This document shows positions 6,853 to 13,603 of a DNA stretch of 21,547 nt, piece after piece (within the stretch, counting starts at the first letter, position 1; the number at the start of each line of letters is the position of its first letter). Source of the DNA: JBFISM01 sp041608535 (GTDB lineage: Bacteria > Actinomycetota > Acidimicrobiia > Spongiisociales > UBA5794); contig JBFISM010000053.1 of the NCBI GenBank assembly GCA_041608535.1, positions 1 to 21,547 of the forward strand. The letters are read 5' to 3'. Both the position numbers and the translations under genes were made by a program. Under the pieces are notes generated by a model. The model saw only the letters and a list, made by a program, of their open reading frames with translations, did not search any database and was not told the DNA's origin.

Positions 6853-7461
6853 GTGGCCGACAGCCAGGTCGTCAAGGAGAGCGTCACGGAAGCGGTGGCA
6901 CGCAACGTCCGCGAAGCTCGCACGGAGCGCCGCTGGACGCTCGAGCAGCTGGCGGCTCGCTCCGGGGTGAGCAAGGGCATGGTGGTCCAGATCGAACAAG
7001 GGCGGACCAATCCGAGCATCGGCACGCTGTCCAAGGTCGCCGAAGCACTCGGTGTGTCCCTGCCGGATCTGGTTGACTCCGGTGGCGGGCCGCTGGTGAG
7101 GGTCGTCGCGGCGGAGGAGATCGCCGAGTTGTGGGCCACGGAGGCAGGGAGTGCGGCTCGCCTCCTCGTCGGCGGGCGCCGCCCAGACTTCATCGAGCTG
7201 TGGGAGTGGCGGCTTCGTCCCGGAGAGAGCTACGAAGGTCGACCCCACCCGGTGGGTATCCGGGAATTGCTCCACGTGCTCGAGGGGACACTGACACTCA
7301 CCGTCGATGACGAGGTGCACACCGTGGGGGCAGGGGGCTCGGCAGCGTACGCCGGCGAGCAGCCCCACGCCTATGCCAACCAGACGATGGCGCCCGTGCG
7401 TTTTGTGCTGGTCATGGTCGACCCGACCGGGGCGCGGCAGGCCCGGATCACGGACCGCTGA
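6853..7461 (+). CDS. XRE-family regulator with C-terminal cupin domain
   Basis: A 202-residue two-domain regulator. Residues about 10-65 form the XRE helix-turn-helix, with RRWTLEQLAARSGVSKGMV as HTH and QGRTNPSIGTLSKVAEALGV after it. Residues about 100-185 form a cupin barrel with PVGIRELLHVLEG and AGEQPHAY. In this family the cupin senses a small molecule and tunes repression or activation of the neighbouring catabolic genes. It stands divergent from rocD across a perfect palindrome, so the likely role is control of ornithine and proline use. The GTG at 6853 is preferred because GGGG ends 5 nt upstream; an in-frame GTG at 6823 would add 10 residues. It ends 12 nt from the convergent oxidoreductase gene. 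Confidence 0.9.
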   Translation: MADSQVVKESVTEAVARNVREARTERRWTLEQLAARSGVSKGMVVQIEQGRTNPSIGTLSKVAEALGVSLPDLVDSGGGPLVRVVAAEEIAELWATEAGSAARLLVGGRRPDFIELWEWRLRPGESYEGRPHPVGIRELLHVLEGTLTLTVDDEVHTVGAGGSAAYAGEQPHAYANQTMAPVRFVLVMVDPTGARQARITDR

Positions 7462-7473
7462 GACACCGGATCG

Positions 7474-8904
7474 CTAACTCTTGCCGAAGGTGAGCTTGAG
7501 CGCGGTTTGGGCGGCGTGGTACCCACACATGCCATGGGTCCCGGCACCGGGTGGTGTGGCGGCGGAGCAGAGGTAGACGTTGGGTATGTCGGTGGCGTAC
7601 GGGTGCGGAGTGAACCGGGGCCGCCGCACCGTCTGACCAACGGTGAGGGCGCCACCGCCGATCGCCCCCGACACGTTGTTCGGGTTGTACCGCTCGAACT
7701 CCGCCGGTGATGTGGTGTGCATGGCGAGGATCGTGTCGCGGAATCCGGGGGCGAACCGCTCGATCTGGTGCAGGATCGCCTCGCTGGCGTCGCCGTCCCA
7801 CCCGCTGGGAACGTGACAGTAGGCCCACACCGTGTGTTTGCCCTCCGGCGCCCGCGTCGGATCGACGAGCGTCGGTTGGGTGAGCAGCACGAACGGAGCA
7901 TCCGGCATGGTTCCCTTCCACGTCTGCCATTCGGCGGCAGCGATCTCGCGATACGTGCCCCCGAGATGCACCGTGGTGGCGCGTCGCAGCTCGCCATCTC
8001 GCCAGGGAATCGGGTCGCTGGCTGCGATGTCCACCTTGAACGTCGCCGGCCCGTACTCCCACGTCTCGTAGCGGCGCCGGCTCTTGGCGCCGAGCCCGGC
8101 TCCGGCCATCTCCACGAACTGGTTGGGGGTCACGTCGAGGAGCACGGCATCGGCGTCGGGAAGCTCATCGAGCGATCGGATCCAGCGTCCGGTCTCGATC
8201 GACCCACCCAGCGAGGTCAGATAACCGACCAGCGCGTTGGTCAAGGACATCGATCCACCGGCGGCGATGGGCCATCCCACGAGATGCCCGGCGACGGCGA
8301 GGGTAGCGGTCACCCCGCCGACGAACGGTCGATTCAGCGGTACCACGGTGTGCGCTGCAATACCGGCGATGAGACCCTTGCCCCGCTCGGTGCGGAAGCG
8401 ACCGGCGAGCGCCTTGCCTGAACGCAGCGCCACCAGACCAAACCGGGCTAGCGCCACCGGATGGCGCGGCAGTCTCGGAAGTGGAGCCAGGGCCGCCGGG
8501 ATGTAGAGCCTGGCGTTGTCGACGAGCGGGTTCATCAATCTGCGGTATGGCTCGGCGTCGGCGCCGAGACTGGTCGCCGTCTGCTCGACCGAGTGCTCGA
8601 GGAGCGCCGGGGCGGCATCGTCGAACGGATGGGCCACTGCCGCCGGTGAGCTGACCATCTCGAGACCGTATTCGGCCAGGGGGAGACGCTGCAGGAACGG
8701 TGACAGCTCGGCGAAGGGGTGGGCGGTGCTGCACACGTCGTGGAGAAAACCGGGCTCGGTGAGTTCGGCAGTCCTCATGCCGCCACCGACCTGATCGTCG
8801 CCCTCGATGACATGAACCCGGAGGCCGCGCCTGGTGAGCTCGATGGCTGCGGCGAGACCGTTGGGGCCGGATCCGACGACGACGGCGTCATGGCGGGAAG
8901 TCAC
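7474..8904 (-). CDS. FAD-dependent oxidoreductase, phytoene-desaturase/PYROXD2-like
   Basis: A 476-residue flavoprotein. The N-terminus has the Rossmann FAD-binding signature VVVGSGPNGLAAA (residues 8-20), with the ribose-binding glutamate in VIEGDDQVGGGMRT (Glu34). The C-terminal FAD-contacting segment reads CSAATPPGAGTHGMCGYHAA. The overall plan matches the amine-oxidase/CrtI superfamily, most like the NAD(P)/FAD-dependent proteins called PYROXD2 in animals. No other carotenoid gene is nearby, so a phytoene substrate is not supported. Start GTG at 8904 lies 6 nt after a TAACCT hexamer with no SD; an ATG in the same area is out of frame. It is divergent from the HTH_42 gene across 41 bp. Confidence 0.88.
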   Translation of the reverse strand: MTSRHDAVVVGSGPNGLAAAIELTRRGLRVHVIEGDDQVGGGMRTAELTEPGFLHDVCSTAHPFAELSPFLQRLPLAEYGLEMVSSPAAVAHPFDDAAPALLEHSVEQTATSLGADAEPYRRLMNPLVDNARLYIPAALAPLPRLPRHPVALARFGLVALRSGKALAGRFRTERGKGLIAGIAAHTVVPLNRPFVGGVTATLAVAGHLVGWPIAAGGSMSLTNALVGYLTSLGGSIETGRWIRSLDELPDADAVLLDVTPNQFVEMAGAGLGAKSRRRYETWEYGPATFKVDIAASDPIPWRDGELRRATTVHLGGTYREIAAAEWQTWKGTMPDAPFVLLTQPTLVDPTRAPEGKHTVWAYCHVPSGWDGDASEAILHQIERFAPGFRDTILAMHTTSPAEFERYNPNNVSGAIGGGALTVGQTVRRPRFTPHPYATDIPNVYLCSAATPPGAGTHGMCGYHAAQTALKLTFGKS

Positions 8905-8910
8905 AGGCGC

Positions 8911-8938
8911 AGGTTATCCCGGTCGACCGTCGTATCCT
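8911..8938. promoter_or_regulatory. Overlapping divergent leaderless promoters around a 10-bp palindrome
   Basis: Only 41 bp separate two divergent GTG starts. On the minus strand TAACCT (8916-8911) precedes the oxidoreductase GTG by 6 nt. On the plus strand TATCCT (8933-8938) precedes the HTH_42 GTG by 7 nt. Exactly midway lies CGGTCGACCG (8920-8929), a perfect palindrome with 3 nt on each side to the two hexamers. The upstream contacts of each promoter must overlap the other's -10, so simultaneous occupancy by two polymerases looks impossible. Confidence 0.55.
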
Positions 8939-8945
8939 CGCCGCC

Positions 8946-10121
8946 GTGTTGCGCATGTCCATCGAGGAGCGCCGTCGCCGGCTGGCAGTCCGCCATTGCC
9001 TGGCCGAGCCCGCACCTGACATCCCCACACTGGCGCGGCAGCTGGTGGGCTTGCACACGTCCGATCCGACAACGCCGTTCCTGGCGGTCCGGCAAAGGAT
9101 CTCCGACAGCACGGTCGAGGAGGTTGAGCAGGCGCTCTATGTGGATCGGTCCGTCTTTCGCATGGTCGGTATGCGGCGGACGCTCTTCGTGATCACACCG
9201 GACCTCCTCCCTCTCTTCGATGCTGCGTGTAACCGCAAGAACACGGCTACTCAGCGGCGCAGGCTCGCCAAGCTGGTCGAGGAGCAGGGCATCGCCGCCG
9301 ACGGTGAGCGCTGGATCGACGACGTCGGCGACCGGACGGTGGCGGTGTTGGAGAGGCGGGGTCCGACGCCGGGGAGGGAGCTTTCCGCACTCGTCGAAGG
9401 TTTCGACGCCCGGCTCTCCTTCGGCGAGGGGAGGCGATGGGCGGGCACCGTCTCCGCAGGTACCAGGGTGTTGTTCATCCTGGCTTCGTCAGGGCGGGTG
9501 ATACGGGCGCAACCGCTGGGCTCGTGGGTGTCCGGGCAGTACCGCTGGGCTGCCCTCGGCGACTGGCTCGGTATGGAGATAGAGCCGAGGGAAACGCATG
9601 AGGCGCAGCGCGAGCTTCTCGAGCGGTGGCTGTGGTCTCACGGCCCGGCAACTCTCACAGACATGCAATGGTGGTCGGGGTGGACGAAGACGGACACTCG
9701 CCGTGCCGTTGCGGCCGCGGGCGCCGTCGAGGTGGATCTCGACGGGTCCCCGGGCTTCGTGCTTCCCGACGACGGAGCTGTGACACGGCCAGTCGCTCCC
9801 GCTGCCTGGTTCCTTCCCGGGCTCGATCCTTCGGTCATGGGCTGGAAGGAGCGTGACTGGTTCCTCGGTGAGCATGCGGAGGCGGTCTTCGACTCCAATG
9901 GCAACGCGGGTCCCACGGTGTGGTGGGATGGTCGCATCGTCGGGGGGTGGGCACAGCCGGAATCCGCCGAGGTTCGCTTCGAGTTGCTCGAGGCTGTGCC
10001 CGGCGGGGCCAAGGATGCCATCGAGTCGGCAGCTCATGAGCTCGACAAATGGCTCGACGGGACCCGCGTGATGCCTCGGTTCCCGGTCCCGATCTACAAG
10101 CGGCTCGCCGGCAACGGTTGA
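8946..10121 (+). CDS. Winged-helix DNA-binding domain protein of the HTH_42 (AlkZ/YcaQ-like) family
   Basis: A 391-residue protein of the HTH_42 superfamily, which includes the DNA glycosylases AlkZ and YcaQ/AlkX that remove alkylated or crosslinked bases. Recognisable parts are LARQLVGLHTSDP (29-41), RMVGMRRTLFVI (72-83), LSFGEGRRWAGT, WLWSHGPATLTDMQWWSGW and the C-terminal WFLPGLDP and VWWDGRIVGGWAQ. In AlkZ and YcaQ a QxQ or QxD pair gives the catalytic residues in the segment corresponding to 37-39. Here it reads His37-Thr38-Ser39, so glycosylase activity cannot be assumed. GTG at 8946 follows TATCCT by 7 nt, a leaderless start. The phosphoribosyltransferase gene follows downstream with its own promoter. 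Confidence 0.85.
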   Translation: MLRMSIEERRRRLAVRHCLAEPAPDIPTLARQLVGLHTSDPTTPFLAVRQRISDSTVEEVEQALYVDRSVFRMVGMRRTLFVITPDLLPLFDAACNRKNTATQRRRLAKLVEEQGIAADGERWIDDVGDRTVAVLERRGPTPGRELSALVEGFDARLSFGEGRRWAGTVSAGTRVLFILASSGRVIRAQPLGSWVSGQYRWAALGDWLGMEIEPRETHEAQRELLERWLWSHGPATLTDMQWWSGWTKTDTRRAVAAAGAVEVDLDGSPGFVLPDDGAVTRPVAPAAWFLPGLDPSVMGWKERDWFLGEHAEAVFDSNGNAGPTVWWDGRIVGGWAQPESAEVRFELLEAVPGGAKDAIESAAHELDKWLDGTRVMPRFPVPIYKRLAGNG

Positions 10122-10152
10122 CCTCGGGTTCACCGTGCGGCTCCGACCCGGG

Positions 10153-10158
10153 TACATT
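10153..10158 (+). promoter_or_regulatory. -10 hexamer of a leaderless promoter for the phosphoribosyltransferase gene
   Basis: TACATT is followed by 7 nt and the ATG at 10166. No SD is present. The 44-nt gap after the HTH_42 stop holds little else. Confidence 0.45.
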
Positions 10159-10165
10159 CGGGTCC

Positions 10166-10804
10166 ATGCGAAGACGCGCCGGGTTCCGCAACCGAGACGA
10201 AGCCGGCGAGCAGCTCGCCGAGCTCGTCGCCGAGGCGGCGCCCCGCGATCCCGTGGTGCTGGGGCTGGTTCGAGGCGGGATCATCGTCGCTGCGCCCATC
10301 GCCCGCCGCTTGGAAGCGCCGCTCGACGTGCTCGTCGTCCGCAAGCTCGGGTTGCCGTCGCAGCCCGAGCTGGCGATGGGCGCCATCGCCGAGGGAGGGC
10401 AGGAGTGGATCAACACCTCCGTCGTGCAGGCCGCCCGAGTCTCTCCCGAGCAGCTCGATCAGGTCCGTCGCCGAGCCCTTGCCGAATTGCACGCTCGAGT
10501 GCAGCGATTCCGTGGCGACCGGGCGCGCGTCGACCTCACCGGACGAACTGCCATCCTCGTCGACGACGGTCTGGCGACCGGGGCGACGGCGCGCGCGGCG
10601 ATAGCCGCCGTCACCGGCGAAGCCGCTTCCGTGTGGTTCGCCGCACCCGTAGGAGCGCCGGACACCGTTGCCGGAATCTCGCAATCGGTGGATCGGGTGC
10701 TGTGCATCCTGCAACCGGAGCGAATGATGGCGGTGGGGGCGTGGTATTCGCAGTTCGACCAGGTCAGCGATGCGGAGGTCGTCGCCACGCTTCGACTCGC
10801 ATGA
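10166..10804 (+). CDS. Phosphoribosyltransferase domain protein
   Basis: A 212-residue type I phosphoribosyltransferase fold protein. The PRPP-binding motif is ILVDDGLATGATARAA (residues 130-145). The early strand VVLGLVRGGIIVAAPIARRL (30-49) and VLVVRKLGLPSQPELAMGAI (56-73) are typical of the stand-alone phosphoribosyltransferases of actinobacteria, which also occur fused to dienelactone-hydrolase-like domains. The base or acceptor is unknown and nothing next to it settles the role. ATG at 10166 is chosen from the TACATT-N7-ATG spacing and because it starts the conserved FRNRDEAGEQLA region; longer versions run into the preceding gene. Confidence 0.9.
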   Translation: MRRRAGFRNRDEAGEQLAELVAEAAPRDPVVLGLVRGGIIVAAPIARRLEAPLDVLVVRKLGLPSQPELAMGAIAEGGQEWINTSVVQAARVSPEQLDQVRRRALAELHARVQRFRGDRARVDLTGRTAILVDDGLATGATARAAIAAVTGEAASVWFAAPVGAPDTVAGISQSVDRVLCILQPERMMAVGAWYSQFDQVSDAEVVATLRLA

Positions 10805-10823
10805 GTCTCGTGCACTGCAGGCG

Positions 10824-10842
10824 GCGATGCCCAGCGCATCGC
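10824..10842 (+). terminator. Possible terminator hairpin after the phosphoribosyltransferase gene
   Basis: GCGATGC-CCAGC-GCATCGC forms a 7-bp perfect stem with a 5-nt loop, 20 nt after the stop. It is followed by GTCCCCCT rather than a T-run, so termination is uncertain. Confidence 0.35.
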
Positions 10843-10884
10843 GTCCCCCTACGGCGTGTCTGCTTGCGGACGACCTCGCATGCC

Positions 10885-10972
10885 TTTGCGCAAAACCACG
10901 ATGCAAAACGACGTGCAATCCGATCCAAAGGGACCTATAGTCTCGGAACGCGCGCTTGGATACTGAATACAA
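10885..10972 (+). promoter_or_regulatory. Promoter region and operator candidates of the first GntR gene
   Basis: TATAGT (10936-10941) matches the -10 consensus at 5 of 6 positions. No strong -35 is seen. Downstream of it, TTGGATACTGAATACAA (10956-10972) is an imperfect palindrome of the TTGNATNC type around a central T, similar in style to known FCD-GntR operators and well placed for autorepression. Upstream, TTTGCGCAAA (10885-10894) is a perfect 10-bp palindrome. TGCAA recurs at 10902 and 10914, 12 nt apart. The gap 10805-10993 holds no gene. Confidence 0.45.
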
Positions 10973-10993
10973 AGGCTTCATCTCTTCTCTCTG

Positions 10994-11668
10994 ATGGTCA
11001 GATTCACCCGCATTGGCCAGCAAACCCGGCGTCTCGCCGACCAGGTCTATGAACAATTGCACCGCGCCATCTTGCAACGCGAGATAGAGCCCGGCGAGCG
11101 TCTCATCCAGGAAACCCTGGCGGAGGAGATGATGGTCAGTCGCACTCCGGTGCGGGAAGCCTTGTTGCGGTTGGAGAGGGAGGGACTCCTCGAACCGGCT
11201 CCACGGCGCGGGTTCCATGTCGTCGAGTCCACGAGAGAAGGAGCCCTCGACGTCTACGAGGCGAGACAAGCGGTCGAAGGCTTTGCCGCCCGGCTCGTGG
11301 CGGAGAGAGCCACAGATGATGAGCTGGAGAGACTCCGTCCGGTACTCGAGAACGTCATCCAAGTGGAGAGTCTCACCGACACCACCGAAGAGAACAGAGT
11401 TGCGCATCGTGCGGTGATGAGCGCCAGCGGCAACGATGCGCTCGTCGAGATGTTCGATCTGTTGTGGGAGCGGGCGATGATGTTGCGCATCCAGTCCGAC
11501 GTCTGGTTTGGTGGGGGTGAACGCGGCGATCGGACCCACAGCCACGCCGAGGTCTTCGCCGCTATCGCATCTGGCGACGGAGATCGGGCGGAGATGGCAA
11601 TGGTGGACCACATCCGCCAGGGTCTCGACCAGCACCTCGCAGCTCTGGAGAAACGCAGGAATGCGTGA
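10994..11668 (+). CDS. GntR family regulator, FadR/FCD subfamily (copy 1)
   Basis: A 224-residue regulator. The N-terminal winged helix (about 12-70) has RLADQVYEQLHRAI, RLIQETLAEEMMVSRTPVREALLRLEREGLL and the wing PRRGFHVV. The C-terminal FCD helical domain (about 80-215) has VYEARQAVEGFAARLVA, the metal-site type AHRAVMSASGN, and SHAEVFAAIASGDGDRAEMAMVDHI, so it probably binds a small carboxylate through a metal ion. The ligand is unknown. The ATG at 10994 has no SD and lies about 46 nt after the predicted transcription start. A close paralogue follows 65 nt downstream. No catabolic operon is adjacent. Confidence 0.92.
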   Translation: MVRFTRIGQQTRRLADQVYEQLHRAILQREIEPGERLIQETLAEEMMVSRTPVREALLRLEREGLLEPAPRRGFHVVESTREGALDVYEARQAVEGFAARLVAERATDDELERLRPVLENVIQVESLTDTTEENRVAHRAVMSASGNDALVEMFDLLWERAMMLRIQSDVWFGGGERGDRTHSHAEVFAAIASGDGDRAEMAMVDHIRQGLDQHLAALEKRRNA

Positions 11669-11733
11669 CGGCCACCACGTGACATGCGCGTGATGCCGCA
11701 AGATCAGTTCTACAAGTCCCCTGGAGGGCAACC

Positions 11734-12384
11734 ATGAGTCGCTTCGCAAGAATCGACCACCCCCAACGCCGGCTTGCCGACGAGGTTCATCAACGGATTC
11801 TCGATGCGATAGCCGACGGCACGATCCGCTCCGGCGAACAACTCGTGCAAGACGCCCTGGCCGATGAGATGACGGTGAGTCGTACGCCCGTACGAGAGGC
11901 GCTCTTGCGATTGGAGCGAGAGGGCATCTTGGAGCCCGGTCCAAAACGTGGCTTTCTGGTCGTCGAGTACACGGTGGAACGTGTCCGCGATGTCTATCAG
12001 GCAAGACAGGCCGTCGAGGGCTTCGCCTCGCGCCTCGTGGCCGACCAAGCAAGTGACGAGGCGGTAGCGACCCTGGATCCCATCCTCACCGCGCACATTG
12101 CAACAGCCGATCTCGAGCGTGCGTTCAACGAAGACCGGCTGGCTCACCGGGCCGTCGTCGCCACCTCCGGCAACACCGCTCTGGTGCAGCTGTTCGACTC
12201 GCTGTGGGAGAAGGTGACGCTGCTCCGAAACCGCGCTGATTCCTGGGCCTCACTGTCGGATCACGACCATGCGGAGCTGTTCGACGCCATCGCCGCTGGT
12301 GATCCTGATCGCGCCGAAGCCAGCATGGTTGCGCACATCGGCCGTTCCCTGGACAAGCAGATCGCGGCGATGCGACGGTCCTGA
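11734..12384 (+). CDS. GntR family regulator, FadR/FCD subfamily (copy 2)
   Basis: A 216-residue paralogue of the preceding gene. The two align over their whole length with few gaps and share a run SRTPVREALLRLEREG in the winged helix and ARQAVEGFA in the FCD domain; by eye about half of all residues are identical. The likely metal and ligand residues (LAHRAV, DHDHAELFDAI, MVAHI) are kept. Unlike copy 1, it has a strong SD, GGAGGG, 5 nt before the ATG at 11734. No separate -10 stands out in the 65-nt gap, so co-transcription from the copy 1 promoter is likely. It converges on the universal stress protein gene. Confidence 0.92.
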   Translation: MSRFARIDHPQRRLADEVHQRILDAIADGTIRSGEQLVQDALADEMTVSRTPVREALLRLEREGILEPGPKRGFLVVEYTVERVRDVYQARQAVEGFASRLVADQASDEAVATLDPILTAHIATADLERAFNEDRLAHRAVVATSGNTALVQLFDSLWEKVTLLRNRADSWASLSDHDHAELFDAIAAGDPDRAEASMVAHIGRSLDKQIAAMRRS

Positions 12385-12398
12385 GCGGAGGGTGCCGA

Positions 12399-12424
12399 CC
12401 GGCTGCGTCCGCGGACTCAGCCGG
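12399..12424. terminator. Possible bidirectional terminator between convergent genes
   Basis: CCGGCTG (12399-12405) and CAGCCGG (12418-12424) form a 7-bp stem around a 12-nt loop that itself holds the palindrome GTCCGCGGAC. It sits between the second GntR gene and the universal stress protein gene and overlaps the last codons of the latter. There is no T-run on either strand. Confidence 0.4.
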
Positions 12425-12899
12425 CGGTGCGCACCACCGCCACATCGTCCTCCTCGGGCTGCAGTGTCGCCTCCGGGAAGACGATCAGCGGAACCGGAGA
12501 CCGCTTCAGCACCGCCTGGAAAACGCTGCCAAAGACGGCTCGGCCAACACCGCTGCGGCCGTGGGTGGGCATGGCGATCCAATCGACACCGTGTTCGCTC
12601 GCATAGTCGGTGATCGCCTCGGCCACCGTGATGCCGGGTCGCGCTTCGAGGTGGGCTTCGGCGGCAACGCCATGACGTATGAGCCAGTCCGCTTGCTGGT
12701 CCACATAGGACCGCTCCACCTCGACGATGGAGGCGTGCTCGGCCCCGGCGAATCGCTCGAATCGGCCATCCATCTTGGGCTCTGCCACCGCCAGGACGAC
12801 GCACGTGGCGTCCATGGCTCGTATCAGCGGAGCGATCTTGCGTAGCGCCGCAGCCGCCGCCGCCGACCCATCGACGGGGACGAGGATCTTGGGGCGCAC
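12417..12899 (-). CDS. Universal stress protein (UspA family)
   Basis: A 160-residue single-domain USP. It opens with KILVPVDGSAAAAAALR, the beta1 strand and nucleotide-contact Asp. It ends with the ATP-binding signature PTHGRSGVGRAVFGSVFQAVLKRSPVPLIVF, which fits G-2x-G-9x-G-S/T. It is therefore of the ATP-binding class and probably cytoplasmic. The GTG at 12899 is chosen because AAGGAGGT lies just upstream with 5 nt from GGAGG to the start. An ATG at 12935 would add 12 residues but swallow this site. The gap of about 150 bp to the thioredoxin gene contains no recognisable gene. Confidence 0.92.
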   Translation of the reverse strand: MRPKILVPVDGSAAAAAALRKIAPLIRAMDATCVVLAVAEPKMDGRFERFAGAEHASIVEVERSYVDQQADWLIRHGVAAEAHLEARPGITVAEAITDYASEHGVDWIAMPTHGRSGVGRAVFGSVFQAVLKRSPVPLIVFPEATLQPEEDDVAVVRTAG

Positions 12900-13048
12900 G
12901 AGGACCTCCTTCCAGAGAACGGGGTCATCGTCCATGCTCGGCTCTGCGGTGCGCTACGGCACAAGGTCGGTTGCCTGCGGGCTACTGGTCCCGGGTCAGC
13001 GGCTCCGCTCCAGCTCGGCAGAACCGGGAGAGCGAGGGTGGAGGCGAG

Positions 13049-13426
13049 TCAGACCGGCTCGTGATCGTGATGATGTTCCTCGATCTCGGCCCGCACGGCA
13101 TCCATGTCGAGGGCCAAGGCCTGATCGATGAGATCCGTGAGCGCCGCCTCCGGAAGCGCTCCCGGCTGGGAGAAGATGCCGATGTTGTCCCGAAAGATCA
13201 TGAGGGTCGGGATCGAGCGAACGTCGAAGTACTGCGACAGCTCTGGTTGGGCCTCGGTGTCGACCTTGGCGAACACCGCATCCGGATACTGCTGCGATAC
13301 CTTCTCGTACACGGGAGCGAACTGCCGGCAGGGCCCGCACCATGCGGCCCAGAAGTCGACCAGCACGACATCATTGTCGACGATGGTCTGCTCGAACGTG
13401 TCTTTGGTGAGATCGACGGTTGCCAC
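13049..13426 (-). CDS. trxA: Thioredoxin
   Basis: A 125-residue thioredoxin that reduces protein disulfides in the cytoplasm. The active site is WAAWCGPCR with Cys30 and Cys33, preceded by VVLVDFW. SIPTLMIF carries the cis-proline. Compared with a standard thioredoxin of about 107 residues it has a C-terminal extension of around 15-18 residues ending in EEHHHDHEPV, a His/acid-rich tail. The GTG at 13426 is chosen because GAGGTAGGA lies 5 nt upstream; the open frame further upstream is Arg/Cys/Pro-rich and not thioredoxin-like. A strong hairpin separates it from the upstream OmpA-like gene. Confidence 0.93.
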   Translation of the reverse strand: MATVDLTKDTFEQTIVDNDVVLVDFWAAWCGPCRQFAPVYEKVSQQYPDAVFAKVDTEAQPELSQYFDVRSIPTLMIFRDNIGIFSQPGALPEAALTDLIDQALALDMDAVRAEIEEHHHDHEPV

Positions 13427-13537
13427 GATTGTCCTACCTCTGCACCCGACGGTGCGGTTGGGGATTACTGCGAACGCACCCGAAGGCGCTTCGATGCAAC
13501 GCCGGATACGCGTCCTGCATTCCCATGACCGGCAACC

Positions 13538-13568
13538 GCATCCGCCGGGACGTTCCCCCGGCGGATGC
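13538..13568 (-). terminator. Strong hairpin terminator after the OmpA-like gene
   Basis: GCATCCGCCGGG (13538-13549) and CCCGGCGGATGC (13557-13568) form a perfect 12-bp GC-rich stem with a 7-nt loop, about 36 nt past the stop of the minus-strand OmpA-like gene. No T-run follows on the minus strand, as is common for actinobacterial terminators. It lies upstream of the thioredoxin start, so some read-through or attenuation is also conceivable. Confidence 0.65.
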
Positions 13569-13603
13569 AGCATGGAGTTTGCCGCTAGGGGCCTGACGCC
13601 GGC

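Noticed and set aside
7474..8904. Carotenoid phytoene desaturase (crtI)
   Set aside because: FAD motifs fit the superfamily, but there is no phytoene synthase or other carotenoid gene nearby and the C-terminus is closer to PYROXD2-type proteins.
10130..12052. Minus-strand 640-residue open frame
   Set aside because: Covers the phosphoribosyltransferase and both GntR genes on the other strand; composition is Arg/His/Ser-rich and matches nothing.
13427..13573. N-terminal extension or signal peptide of the thioredoxin
   Set aside because: The upstream open frame is Arg/Cys/Pro-rich with no hydrophobic segment, and a good SD precedes the GTG at 13426.
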